Assembly (NCBI GenBank): GCA_947502265.1
Contig: CANMZB010000015.1
Span: forward strand, 1-64,000
Source: an uncultured Sulfitobacter sp.
Lineage (GTDB): Bacteria; Pseudomonadota; Alphaproteobacteria; Rhodobacterales; Rhodobacteraceae
Reading direction: 5' to 3'
DNA: 64,000 nucleotides
The first letter of the stretch is position 1. The number at the start of each line of letters is the position of its first letter. Shown here one piece after another: positions 43,916 through 52,600 of the stretch. The position numbers were made by a program, and so were the translations under genes. Under the pieces are notes generated by a model. The model saw nothing but the letters and a program-made list of their open reading frames with translations, was not told where the DNA came from and did no database searches.

Positions 43916-45256
43916 ATGCAAATCACCAAGAGAATTTCCAGCCCCAAAGCATGGCTGGCCGGCACGGTCTTGGCGCTTTCTGCGGCTGGCATGTCACCCG
44001 CAATGGCCCAAGAGGGTCTGGGAACCCCCGAAGAACCGATTGAGCTGCGTTTCCTGGCGAATGAATCCTTTGCCGCCACATGGCAAAAGACGCTCGTGCC
44101 GGAATTCAACAAAATTTATCCCAACATCCATGTTTCCATCGACGGTGTTCCCTACCCGGAGCATCTGGCCAAACTGATGCTGGACGCGACCAGCACCAGC
44201 CCTGACTACGACCTGTTGCTCGTGGATGATCCGTGGGCACCGCAGATGGCGACAATTGGCGCGCTCGTCGATTTGAAAGGCCCCGAGATGTCGGCGATGA
44301 CGTCCGATGATTACGACTGGGACGATTTCCACCCTGCGCCGCTGGCATCCGGCCAATGGCAAGACAAGCAATATGCCGTTCCGGTCCGTGCGAACATGCT
44401 GTTGATGCTCTATAACCGTTCGCTTTACGAAAGCGCGGGCGTACCCGAGCCGACGCCGGAACTGACATGGGGCACGTTCTTTGAACAGGCACCAAAGCTG
44501 GTGCAGGACACCGATGGTGACGGGAATGTCGATGCATGGGCGGTACACACGTTCTTTACCCGTGATCAACTGACACCGACCATCTGGCAAACGATTTTCA
44601 ACTCGAACGGTGGCAAGCTTCTGGATGAAGACGGAAAACCGGCGTTTAACGACGAGATAGGCGTGGCCGCGTTGGATACACAACGCCGTTTGCTTGATTA
44701 TGCCCCCCCCGGTGCGCTTGGTCATGGTTTCTCGGAATCACTTCAAACCTTCCGTCAGGGTGCAGCGGCTTCCATGTTCATGTGGGGCAGTGTCTATAAG
44801 TCAACCGCCGGTGGCAGCGATGCGACAACTCTGACCGAAGACGAAGTAGGCATTCAGGTTATGCCCGTGGGCAGTGTAAGCGCCGGCGCGCATCGCGGTG
44901 TCTGGAGCCTTGGCATCAATTCCAAGTCCGAACACCCCGAAGCGGCATGGACGTTTTTGCAATGGATGTCCTCCAAGGAAGGCGAGGCCCTTAATGCGCG
45001 CGTTGCGGGGTCTTTCCCGTCGCGTCTGACCACGCTCAATAATCCTGCCGAACCGTGGGCTGAGCCGCTCTATAAGGCGATCGAAAACGCCTATGATGTT
45101 GCCAACCAAGGTAAGATGTGGCGCATCCGTAGCCCAAAATCCGACGCGGCCCAGCAGATTCTGGCCGATGAGATTGCCCGCGCTCTCGCCGGTCAGGCGA
45201 CCTCGCAAGAGGCGTTGGATACGGCGGCGAAACGCATGGTCCGCGCCTTGCGCTGA
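43916..45256 (+). CDS. ABC transporter solute-binding protein (sugar type)
   Basis: The 446-residue protein has an N-terminal signal peptide (KRISSPKAWLAGTVLALSAAG ... AMAQ). Mature sequence follows the family of extracellular sugar-binding proteins (cluster B, MalE/UgpB-like): ELRFLANESFAATWQKTLVPEFNKIYPNI, then DLLLVDDPWAPQM. A GGAGGAG ribosome site precedes the ATG. It sits after the ATPase, separated by operator B. Ligand unknown. Confidence 0.9.
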   Translation: MQITKRISSPKAWLAGTVLALSAAGMSPAMAQEGLGTPEEPIELRFLANESFAATWQKTLVPEFNKIYPNIHVSIDGVPYPEHLAKLMLDATSTSPDYDLLLVDDPWAPQMATIGALVDLKGPEMSAMTSDDYDWDDFHPAPLASGQWQDKQYAVPVRANMLLMLYNRSLYESAGVPEPTPELTWGTFFEQAPKLVQDTDGDGNVDAWAVHTFFTRDQLTPTIWQTIFNSNGGKLLDEDGKPAFNDEIGVAALDTQRRLLDYAPPGALGHGFSESLQTFRQGAAASMFMWGSVYKSTAGGSDATTLTEDEVGIQVMPVGSVSAGAHRGVWSLGINSKSEHPEAAWTFLQWMSSKEGEALNARVAGSFPSRLTTLNNPAEPWAEPLYKAIENAYDVANQGKMWRIRSPKSDAAQQILADEIARALAGQATSQEALDTAAKRMVRALR

Positions 45257-45263
45257 GCTGAAA

Positions 45264-45298
45264 CGACAGGCGGTCCACCTCTCGCGGATCGCCTGTCG
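45264..45298 (+). terminator. Strong hairpin after the ABC binding protein gene
   Basis: CGACAGGCG (45264-45272) pairs perfectly with CGCCTGTCG (45290-45298), with four more pairs including one G-T inside the loop. There is no T-run after it. More likely an mRNA-stabilising or partial terminator element that lowers expression of the TRAP genes. Confidence 0.55.
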
Positions 45299-45416
45299 CG
45301 ACCACACTCAGGTTACATGAACCTCCCAAATTAACCGAAGGCACGACGGCTTGGGCCGCACGCATCTGTGCGATTGCTTTGTGCCGTGCCCTGAACCCCG
45401 AGAAAAGGATGAGAAT

Positions 45417-46442
45417 ATGTTTTTCAAGAAAACGATTGCCGCATCTGCGATTGCGATGTTTGCACTGACGACTGCCGCCGCAGCCGCTGATTATACGATG
45501 AAATTCGCAGTGTCGCACCAGGCACAACCGAACCACTATATGTACACGGCTCTGGAGAAATTCGCCGAAGAAGTCGAAAGCAGGTCAGACGGGCAAATCG
45601 CGGTCAAATTCTATTGGGGCGGCGCTTTGGGCAAGGTGGAATCGGTCCTTGACCTTGTCCGCGAAGGCCATGTCGAGGCAACCATAGGCAGCGACGGCCA
45701 CGCCGCCCCTTACTATAAGGAAATTCAGGTTCTCTCAGTGCCTTACCTGTTCTCAAGCCGCGCCGTGGCCTGGGATGTTCTGGGCGGTGAGTGGGGGGAT
45801 GCCTTTGCCGACGAGATGGGCAAGAAGTCCGGCTTGCGTCCGCTCGCCATTATGGAAAACGGGGGCTATCGCCATTTCTCGGCGACAACGCCGCTGAACA
45901 CGGTTGATGACATGGCCGGTCTCAAGATCCGGACACAAAGCAACGCAGTGCATATGAGCATCGTCAAGTCGCTTGGCGCGTCCCCGACCCCGATCTCGTG
46001 GGCGGATCTTTATACATCGTTGCAAACCGGTGTTGTGGACGGGCAGGAAAACTCTTTTGCGACCTTCCGTTTGCCACGTCTGGAAGAAGTCCAGAAGAAC
46101 ATCATCATGGATGGGCACGTCTATTCGATCTCCAACCTGTTTGTGAGCGAAAAGTTCTATCAAACCCTGCCCGATGATCTGAAGACGGTTCTGCACGAGG
46201 CGGCCAAAGTCGGGCTGGATCTGAACCACACCCTGTCAGTTCAAAATGAAGAAACGGACCGTGCGTATCTGGAATCGGTGGGCGTTAACATCGTTGAACT
46301 GTCCAACGAGGAAAAGCTGCGGTTCCGCGAAAAGACCCAAGGCCCCGCGCTTGATCTGATCCGTGAACAGGGGATCGACCCCGAGTTGCTGCAAAGCCTG
46401 CTGGACGCGGTGGATGCCGCCGAAGCACGCCACAACGATTGA
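45417..46442 (+). CDS. TRAP transporter solute-binding protein (DctP family)
   Basis: The 341-residue protein starts at ATG 45417 with GAAAAGGAT upstream. Signal peptide KKTIAASAIAMFALTTAAAAA. Mature part has the DctP signatures: ALEKFAEEVESRSDGQIAVKFYWGG, GLKIRTQSNAVHMSIVKSLGASPTPI and YTSLQTGVVDGQENSF. The Arg in LKIRTQ is the usual carboxylate-binding arginine, so the ligand is probably an organic acid. The membrane subunits follow. Confidence 0.93.
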   Translation: MFFKKTIAASAIAMFALTTAAAAADYTMKFAVSHQAQPNHYMYTALEKFAEEVESRSDGQIAVKFYWGGALGKVESVLDLVREGHVEATIGSDGHAAPYYKEIQVLSVPYLFSSRAVAWDVLGGEWGDAFADEMGKKSGLRPLAIMENGGYRHFSATTPLNTVDDMAGLKIRTQSNAVHMSIVKSLGASPTPISWADLYTSLQTGVVDGQENSFATFRLPRLEEVQKNIIMDGHVYSISNLFVSEKFYQTLPDDLKTVLHEAAKVGLDLNHTLSVQNEETDRAYLESVGVNIVELSNEEKLRFREKTQGPALDLIREQGIDPELLQSLLDAVDAAEARHND

Positions 46443-46449
46443 TGAAAAC

Positions 46450-46475
46450 GGCCCGCATCCAGACGGACGCGGGCC
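46450..46475 (+). other. Hairpin between dctP-like and dctQ-like genes
   Basis: GGCCCGC (46450-46456) pairs with GCGGGCC (46469-46475) over a 12-base loop. Hairpins at this point are common in binding-protein transporter operons, where they protect the binding-protein message. Confidence 0.45.
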
Positions 46476-46499
46476 CATCCCAACCCCGGGGAGGGACGC

Positions 46500-47093
46500 A
46501 TGGAAACGTATACTTCTGCAATCCGCATCGCGTGCACCGTACTTTCGGTCGCAATGCGCGTGATGCTGGCGGTGATGTTCGTGATCTTCATTTCACTGGT
46601 TATCACACGCTATTTCTTTTCGTACTCCCCTTCGTGGTCGGAAGAAATCTCTAGATTTCTTTTGGTCTGGATCAGTATGCTGGGGGCGGCAGTTCTGGTC
46701 GTCTATCAAGATCATTTCGCGCTGCACATGCTTGTTCAAAAGCTGAGCCCGCGCGCGAAGCTGCTTCATTCGCTGGTTGTGCAGATCATCATTCTGGTCG
46801 TGACGGCGGTGGTTTTCTATCACGCCATCAGCTTTGCCAATTCTGCGCGCGATGTGATCGCGCCGGGCAGCGGTATGTCGATGTTCTGGCCTAAACTCTC
46901 AATCCCGGTGGGGATGGGGCTGATGGTCTTGTTTGTGATGGTGTCGATCTTTGACACCATCCGCCTGATCACAGGAGCAAAGGAGTCGTTCTTGCCACCG
47001 CAGAGCTTGTTCATGGATAACACCTTCCGCCAGGTCGACCCGATTGTTGAAACCGAAGGACCGGTGGTCCAGCCAGAAAGCCGTTTGCCATGA
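46500..47093 (+). CDS. TRAP transporter small membrane subunit (DctQ family)
   Basis: The 197-residue protein has four membrane segments (around 20-40, 52-70, 92-112, 132-152). The family motif SWSEEISRFLLVWISMLGAA is present, followed by HFALHMLVQKL. The C-terminal ~40 residues are soluble. Its stop overlaps the next start by four bases. Part of the TRAP importer. Confidence 0.9.
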   Translation: METYTSAIRIACTVLSVAMRVMLAVMFVIFISLVITRYFFSYSPSWSEEISRFLLVWISMLGAAVLVVYQDHFALHMLVQKLSPRAKLLHSLVVQIIILVVTAVVFYHAISFANSARDVIAPGSGMSMFWPKLSIPVGMGLMVLFVMVSIFDTIRLITGAKESFLPPQSLFMDNTFRQVDPIVETEGPVVQPESRLP

Positions 47094-48379
47094 CATTGAT
47101 CATTATTTTTACCGCCCTGATCCTGCTGGTTCTGGCCGGACTTCCCATCGCCTTTATCATGCTTATCCTGTCGGGGGTCTATTTTCTGACCGGGCCTGTG
47201 CCGGGTTTCATCACGCTGTTGCCGACGAAGATCTTTGAAGGGATGGACGTCATTATCCTGACGGCGATCCCGTTCTTTCTGCTGGCCGGTGACATCATGG
47301 GCAAATCGGGGATGGCCGACCGGTTGATGGATTTTGCCAATGAATTGATCGGCCGTGTGCGCGGCGGTCTGGCGCATGTGAACGTCATGGTCAGCCTCTT
47401 GTTTGCCGGCCTGACCGGCGTTGCGGTCGGGGATATTGCGGCGCTTGGTAAACTTGAAGTGAACGGGATGGAGCGCGCAGGTTATCCGCGTGCCTTCGCG
47501 GCGGCGGTCACCGTGTCTTCGGCGTTGATCGGGCCAATTATCCCGCCCAGTGGTATGATCATTCTGTATTGCGCGATCATGGACGTGTCGGTTGGCGGTA
47601 TGTTCCTTGCCGCGATCGTACCGGGGGTGCTGATGGCGTTGGGGGACATGCTGTTGATTTCGTCTGTGGCGAAAAAGCGCAATTTCCCCAAGGTCGATTC
47701 CCCGTTCTCGCTGGTGGTTTTGTTGTCCAAAGGGCGCCACGCGATCCTTGCTGTTGCGCTTCCAGTCATCCTGATCGGCGGTATCGTCGGTGGCATCGTA
47801 ACCCCGACCGAAGCGGCGGCGGTCGCGGTGATCTATGCCTTGATCGTGGCGGTTTTCATTTACCGCACCATGACGCTGGCCTCGCTGTGGCGCAGCTTTG
47901 CCAACGCCAGCTTTGAAAGCGCGAGGCTGATGTTTATGATTGGTGCCGCCCTGACCATGTCATGGGTTTTCGCGCTGGAGGACATGCCGGCCAAGTTCGC
48001 GATGCTGTTCGGAGGGAGCGACACATCGCTGCTTTTGTTGCTCTTGACGATCAACGTCATGTTCCTTGTGTTGGGAATGATCATGGAACCTTCTCTGGCC
48101 CTGATCCTGTTCGGGCCTATCGTGGCCCCCGTCGCCTATGCCGCCGGTCTGGATCCGCTCCAGCTGGGGGTCATGTTGCTGGTTAACGTCACGGTCGGGT
48201 TGGCGACGCCCCCGGTGGGCAATGCGCTATTCGCCATTTCGTCGGTGGTTACGGTCGACATGGGCAAGCTGATCAAAGAGCTGCTTCCGTTTCTTGCGAT
48301 CAAGTTCGTGATGATGGTCCTGATCGGTTTACTGCCGTTTGTGACGCTTGCGGTTCCGCGGTTCTTTGGTCTGAATTGA
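47090..48379 (+). CDS. TRAP transporter large membrane subunit (DctM family)
   Basis: The 429-residue protein has about 11-12 hydrophobic segments. DctM features: VYFLTGPVPG, ILTAIPFFLLAGDIMGKSG, GLTGVAVGDIAALGKLEVNGM, VTVSSALIGPIIPPSGMIILYC and a C-terminal GLATPPVGNALFAIS. It is the Na+-coupled channel subunit. Confidence 0.94.
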   Translation: MTLIIIFTALILLVLAGLPIAFIMLILSGVYFLTGPVPGFITLLPTKIFEGMDVIILTAIPFFLLAGDIMGKSGMADRLMDFANELIGRVRGGLAHVNVMVSLLFAGLTGVAVGDIAALGKLEVNGMERAGYPRAFAAAVTVSSALIGPIIPPSGMIILYCAIMDVSVGGMFLAAIVPGVLMALGDMLLISSVAKKRNFPKVDSPFSLVVLLSKGRHAILAVALPVILIGGIVGGIVTPTEAAAVAVIYALIVAVFIYRTMTLASLWRSFANASFESARLMFMIGAALTMSWVFALEDMPAKFAMLFGGSDTSLLLLLLTINVMFLVLGMIMEPSLALILFGPIVAPVAYAAGLDPLQLGVMLLVNVTVGLATPPVGNALFAISSVVTVDMGKLIKELLPFLAIKFVMMVLIGLLPFVTLAVPRFFGLN

Positions 48380-48423
48380 CGTAACGTACAAGCAACAATG
48401 ACGGAATGAGTCTTGATACATAG

Positions 48424-48453
48424 CTACTATACAGTATAACTACTTTGTAGTAG
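48424..48453. promoter_or_regulatory. Operator site C: two-box palindrome upstream of acyl-CoA dehydrogenases
   Basis: Boxes CTACT-ATAC-AGTAT (48424-48437) and CTACT-TTGT-AGTAG (48440-48453) have centres 16 bp apart. It ends 99 bases before the ATG at 48553. The second box is a perfect match to the consensus. Confidence 0.8.
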
Positions 48454-48552
48454 GTTTTATAAAAGCCAATGACTTCCTGTGCGCAGCGGCACGTTCGCTG
48501 CGCCAATAGAATACTTCACCGCCGACAACCGGCCCGGTTACGAGGAAAAACC

Positions 48553-49761
48553 ATGAATCTCGAATATGACGCGGATGATCTGGCCTTTCGGGCAAAGGTG
48601 CGATCCTTTATCGAGGAAAACCTGCCTTGCGATGTGCAAGCCAAGATTCTGAACCACAAACGGCTAAACCGCCAGGATTACAAAACATGGCACCAGATCC
48701 TGCACAAACAGGGCTGGATTGCACCTGCATGGCCTGTCGAATATGGCGGCGCTGCATGGTCACCTGTCCAGCGCCACATCTGGGAAGAAGAAACCACCCG
48801 CGCCGGTGCCCCCAACATTATCAGTTTCGGTGTCAACATGATCGGGCCTGTCCTGATGGAGTTCGGCAATGAGGCCCAGAAGAAATATTACCTTCCGCGC
48901 ATCCTGAGTTGTGAAGACTGGTGGTGTCAGGGCTATTCAGAGCCGGGGGCGGGGTCCGATCTTGCGTCTCTCAAAACCGCCGCCAAGCGGGTTCAGGACG
49001 CAGACGGCCACCACTTTATCGTCAACGGCCAAAAGACATGGACGACACTGGCACAACACGCCGACATGATCTTCTGCCTCGTGCGCACCGATAATTCGGG
49101 GCGCAAGCAGCAAGGCATCTCGTTCCTGCTGATCGACATGAAGACGCCGGGGATCACCGTGCGCCCGATCATCACGCTGGACGAAGATCACGAGGTTAAC
49201 GAAGTATTCTTTGACAACGTGAAAGTGCCTGCCGAAAACCTTGTCGGCGAAGAGCACATGGGCTGGACCTATGCGAAATATCTGCTGAGCCACGAGCGTA
49301 GCAATGTGGCCGAAGTGGGCCGCTCCAAGCGCGAGTTGCGGTTTCTGAAGAAGCTGGCGATGTCCTATACCAGCGACGGCAAGCCGCTGCTGGATGATCC
49401 GCTGTTCGCCCGCAAGGTCGCCATTCTGGAGGCCGAGTTGATGGCGCTGGAGATCACCAACCTGCGCGTTGTGTCGGCCGATGACGGCAAGTCCGAGCCG
49501 GGGCCGGAAGTGTCCATGCTCAAGATCGTCGGCACCGAGGTCCAGCAACGGTTGACTGAATTGATGGTACAGGCGGTCGGTCCATACGGCCTGCCGTTCG
49601 ATACCGATTTCCTCGAAGGCGGCAGGGAACATGCCGTGACCGGTCACGATGATGCGGCCCCGTTGACGGCCTCTTATCTCAACTTCCGCAAGGCGTCGAT
49701 CTATGGCGGCTCGAACGAGGTACAGAAGAACATCATCAACAGAATGATATTGGGGCTTTGA
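48553..49761 (+). CDS. Acyl-CoA dehydrogenase, first of an adjacent pair
   Basis: The 402-residue protein starts at ATG 48553. Motifs: WCQGYSEPGAGSDLASLKT, VNGQKTWTTLAQHADM, and the C-terminal IYGGSNEVQKNIINRMILGL, as in the FAD-binding subunits of FadE28/FadE29-like pairs. The N-terminus is the usual helical domain. Enzymes of this type introduce a 2,3-double bond. The adjacent second gene suggests an alpha2-beta2 heterotetramer. The pair lies after operator C. Confidence 0.9.
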   Translation: MNLEYDADDLAFRAKVRSFIEENLPCDVQAKILNHKRLNRQDYKTWHQILHKQGWIAPAWPVEYGGAAWSPVQRHIWEEETTRAGAPNIISFGVNMIGPVLMEFGNEAQKKYYLPRILSCEDWWCQGYSEPGAGSDLASLKTAAKRVQDADGHHFIVNGQKTWTTLAQHADMIFCLVRTDNSGRKQQGISFLLIDMKTPGITVRPIITLDEDHEVNEVFFDNVKVPAENLVGEEHMGWTYAKYLLSHERSNVAEVGRSKRELRFLKKLAMSYTSDGKPLLDDPLFARKVAILEAELMALEITNLRVVSADDGKSEPGPEVSMLKIVGTEVQQRLTELMVQAVGPYGLPFDTDFLEGGREHAVTGHDDAAPLTASYLNFRKASIYGGSNEVQKNIINRMILGL

Positions 49762-49767
49762 AGTAAC

Positions 49768-50910
49768 ATGGATTTCAATCTGACGCAGGAACAGACACAG
49801 CTTTCCGATACGCTTCGGCGCTGGACAGAAAAAGAATATGATTTTGAAACCCGCCGTGAGATCATCGCGTCGCACGAAGGGGTCAGCCAAAAAGCATGGA
49901 GCGGACTGGCCGACCTTGGCCTAATGGCCCTGCCGGTGCCAGAGGCGCTGGACGGGTTCGGCGCAAGCGGGCCGGATATGTTCGTTGTCATGCAGGCACT
50001 GGGCAAGGGTCTCGTCATCGAGCCATATCTGGCGACGGTTTGCGGCATCGAGTATCTCAAGCATGATGCGGATAAATTCACCGATCTGTTGCAGAAAGCC
50101 GCAACCGGTGAGGTCCGTTTCGCCTGCGCTTTGGGCGAGGCGCAATCGCGCTTCAACCGTGCCGACGTGGCGATGACGGCCAAGGCGGACGGTGCGGGTT
50201 ATATCCTTAACGGGCGGAAGACCGTTGTCATCCACGGGGCGCAAGCGGATCATCTTATCGTCTCTGCGCGCACCGCCAATGGGACGCGCGAGCGCGATGG
50301 TATTTCCCTGTTTGTCGTGCCAGCGAACGCCGATGGTGTCTCACGCAGCGATTACCGCACCATTGACGGCATGCGCGCCGCCGATATCGACTTTGCCAAT
50401 GTGCGCGTCTCTGATGATGCGCTGATCGGTGCCGCAGGCGAGGCATGGCCCCTCATCGACGCCGTGTCGGATTATGCCCGTGCGTTGATCTGTGCCGAAG
50501 CGGTGGGGATCATGCAGGCGGTCTATGAAACGACGCTGGAATACCTCAAGGCCCGGCGTCAGTTCGAACAGCCGATCGGCGCATTTCAAGCATTGCAACA
50601 CCGCATGGCCGAGATGTTTGTGGAGGTCGAGCAGGCCCGCTCGATGGCAATGTTGGCAGCCAGCATCGCAGGGTCGAACAACCCCGAAAAACGCCGCCAC
50701 ACAGTATCCGCCGCTATGATCCGGGTTGGACAGGCCGCGAACCGCGTGGGAGAAGAGGCGATCCAGTTGCACGGCGGTATTGGCATGACCAACGAAATGC
50801 AGGTCGCGCACCACTTTAAGCGATTGACTGCATTCGGTGCCATCTATGGCGATATTGATCACCACATTGCACGCTTCACACAACAGCCGGGTTTTCGTAA
50901 AATCGGTTAA
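49768..50910 (+). CDS. Acyl-CoA dehydrogenase, second of an adjacent pair
   Basis: The 380-residue protein begins 6 bases after the first. It has the helical N-terminal domain (QEQTQLSDTLRRWTEKEYDF), an intermediate beta domain (GYILNGRKTVVIHGAQADHLIVSA) and a C-terminal helical domain with QLHGGIGMTNEMQVAHHFKRL. It lacks the YxGxNExxxN motif of its neighbour, as in one half of heteromeric acyl-CoA dehydrogenases. Confidence 0.88.
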   Translation: MDFNLTQEQTQLSDTLRRWTEKEYDFETRREIIASHEGVSQKAWSGLADLGLMALPVPEALDGFGASGPDMFVVMQALGKGLVIEPYLATVCGIEYLKHDADKFTDLLQKAATGEVRFACALGEAQSRFNRADVAMTAKADGAGYILNGRKTVVIHGAQADHLIVSARTANGTRERDGISLFVVPANADGVSRSDYRTIDGMRAADIDFANVRVSDDALIGAAGEAWPLIDAVSDYARALICAEAVGIMQAVYETTLEYLKARRQFEQPIGAFQALQHRMAEMFVEVEQARSMAMLAASIAGSNNPEKRRHTVSAAMIRVGQAANRVGEEAIQLHGGIGMTNEMQVAHHFKRLTAFGAIYGDIDHHIARFTQQPGFRKIG

Positions 50911-50918
50911 AGTACCCC

Positions 50919-50944
50919 GCAGGGCGCGCCAATATGCGCCCTGC
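50919..50944 (+). terminator. Hairpin downstream of the acyl-CoA dehydrogenase pair
   Basis: GCAGGGCGC (50919-50927) pairs perfectly with GCGCCCTGC (50936-50944), 8-base loop. Only A/T-mixed sequence follows (atcaggaaataat), so termination strength is uncertain. Confidence 0.55.
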
Positions 50945-51045
50945 ATCAGGAAATAATGCTGTATCTCTTTGCCTTGTTCAGGGTTTTCGCTTAATCAACC
51001 TAACTTGATCGAAATATAGCGACTTTGAATAAAGGCATGACATCG

Positions 51046-51687
51046 ATGGCCAAAGCAACAACGAAAGACGCAGCAAGCAGGCGTGCCGTCCGAAAGGCGG
51101 AAAACCACGAGACGAAGCAGAACCAAATTCTTGATGTTGCCGGAGATCTGTTCTTTCGCCAAGGCTACGCCAATACCAGCATTGATGAAATAGCCGCAGA
51201 GCTGGGCGTGGGTAAGCCGTTTATCTACTATTATTTCAAAGACAAGCAGACCATCTTCGAAACGCTTTGCGTGGAATCCTCGAAACTCACGCACAAGGCA
51301 TTCTCCGAAACCGAAGAGGCGGGTGCAAGCGCGTCGGTGCGGCTGTCACGCGGCCTGACCGAATTGATTCTGCGCTATCTGCGGACATTCGCGGGCGGTG
51401 CGCTATACTACAAAGAACCAAGCGTTCTGGCGGGTGAGGCCAAAGAAATAGTGCGCCAGAATGCGCTGTTGCTCCATGCTGATCTTCTCAAAATCCTCGA
51501 AGACGGCCGCGAGACTGGCGAGTTCCAGTTCGAAGATACCAAACTGACCGCGCTGATGATCGGCGGCTCTATCGGGTTCATGTTCAACTGGTACCGTCCC
51601 GACAGCAAAATGGCGCCTGAAGACCTCGCGCAATTCATGGTGACGAGCCTGATGAAGATCGTCGTCGTGCCGGACGCGCCAGCTTAA
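51046..51687 (+). CDS. TetR-family transcriptional regulator, probable regulator of the catabolic island
   Basis: About 213 residues from ATG 51046, preceded by AAAGG with ten bases of spacing; ATG 51037 and a TTG at 51025 are in frame but have poorer spacing. The N-terminal DNA-binding domain is clear (NQILDVAGDLFFRQGYANTS, IDEIAAELGVGKPFIYYYFKD). The C-terminal part is helical and should bind a ligand, probably an acyl-CoA given the neighbours. It is the only regulator in the island; five two-box palindromes nearby are its likely operators. No such box was found before its own gene. Confidence 0.88.
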   Translation: MAKATTKDAASRRAVRKAENHETKQNQILDVAGDLFFRQGYANTSIDEIAAELGVGKPFIYYYFKDKQTIFETLCVESSKLTHKAFSETEEAGASASVRLSRGLTELILRYLRTFAGGALYYKEPSVLAGEAKEIVRQNALLLHADLLKILEDGRETGEFQFEDTKLTALMIGGSIGFMFNWYRPDSKMAPEDLAQFMVTSLMKIVVVPDAPA

Positions 51688-51694
51688 AACCCGC

Positions 51695-52579
51695 CTAGCC
51701 CGTGATTTCGGCATATCCGTTCGACAAAATGTTCTGGCCCTGACCATCGACAACGTCGAAGGAGATTTGCCGCGTGCCGTCATTTGCATCGGTGGCGCGG
51801 TGGCGCAAGAACAGGTCGGCCCCGACCAGCGCCTTGCCCGTCATGCGCGCGCCCAAACGTGACAAACGCGCCGGATCACCGCCGCCAAATTGACGCACGA
51901 TTTGCAAACCGGCGGCCCCCCAACTGCAAGAGCCATGTAGCAACGTATCATCCAGTCCGGCCTGCCGCGCGGCACTGCGTTCGGTGTGGATCGGGTTCCA
52001 GATATCGGCCGCTTCGGTATAGAGATGCGGCAAGGCGCGACTGACGTTCAGCATCGGTTCCGGCGCGGTCGTGAAATCATCGCCCAAAGCGGCGGGGGCG
52101 GGGGGTTCAGCAATGCTGCGGTCGGGGCCTTCAACCTTGTCGCCCAGAAAGATTCCGCAGAACCAGCTTTCTGCCAAGGCTTCACCCGTGTCGCGCACAG
52201 ATGTATCCAGACGCACGGCGATATAGGCCCCGATGCGGGTTTGACGCAGCACGCAGATCTTGCCACGGGTTGTCACATGCTCACCCGACCGCAGAGGTTT
52301 GAACACGGTTGAATCCTGCTGGACGTGAATGCAGCGCCACATCTGGGCATTATCAGCCCCCAAAACCTCGCGGTAGGGGGGGCCGTTCATCACCTGCCAT
52401 TCGGGCGAGATCACATAGGTCGGCAGGCCAACGATACCGCCATCGCGCAAATCGTTGAGGTAAACATCTTCCGTCGCGCCAAGCGCTGCGGCATAGCTCA
52501 TCAACCGGCGGGCCGTCATATGGGTTTCTGCGGGTGTGATTTCGGTCCCGACAATCTCGGACCGCAGCAGGTTATTCAA
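51695..52579 (-). CDS. MaoC-like (R)-specific acyl-CoA hydratase/dehydratase, double hotdog
   Basis: The 294-residue protein has two hotdog-like halves: the N-terminal one (~15-150) and a C-terminal one with the hydratase motif DIWNPIHTERSAARQAGL (D-x4-H) and LLHGSCSWG. Such proteins hydrate trans-2-enoyl-CoA. Its position as the last gene of the acyl-CoA ligase operon (21 bases after the hydratase stop) fits a beta-oxidation-like route. The stop lies 7 bases from the regulator stop. Confidence 0.82.
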   Translation of the reverse strand: MNNLLRSEIVGTEITPAETHMTARRLMSYAAALGATEDVYLNDLRDGGIVGLPTYVISPEWQVMNGPPYREVLGADNAQMWRCIHVQQDSTVFKPLRSGEHVTTRGKICVLRQTRIGAYIAVRLDTSVRDTGEALAESWFCGIFLGDKVEGPDRSIAEPPAPAALGDDFTTAPEPMLNVSRALPHLYTEAADIWNPIHTERSAARQAGLDDTLLHGSCSWGAAGLQIVRQFGGGDPARLSRLGARMTGKALVGADLFLRHRATDANDGTRQISFDVVDGQGQNILSNGYAEITG

Positions 52580-52600
52580 TGTTATCCCCTTTTCGCCCGC

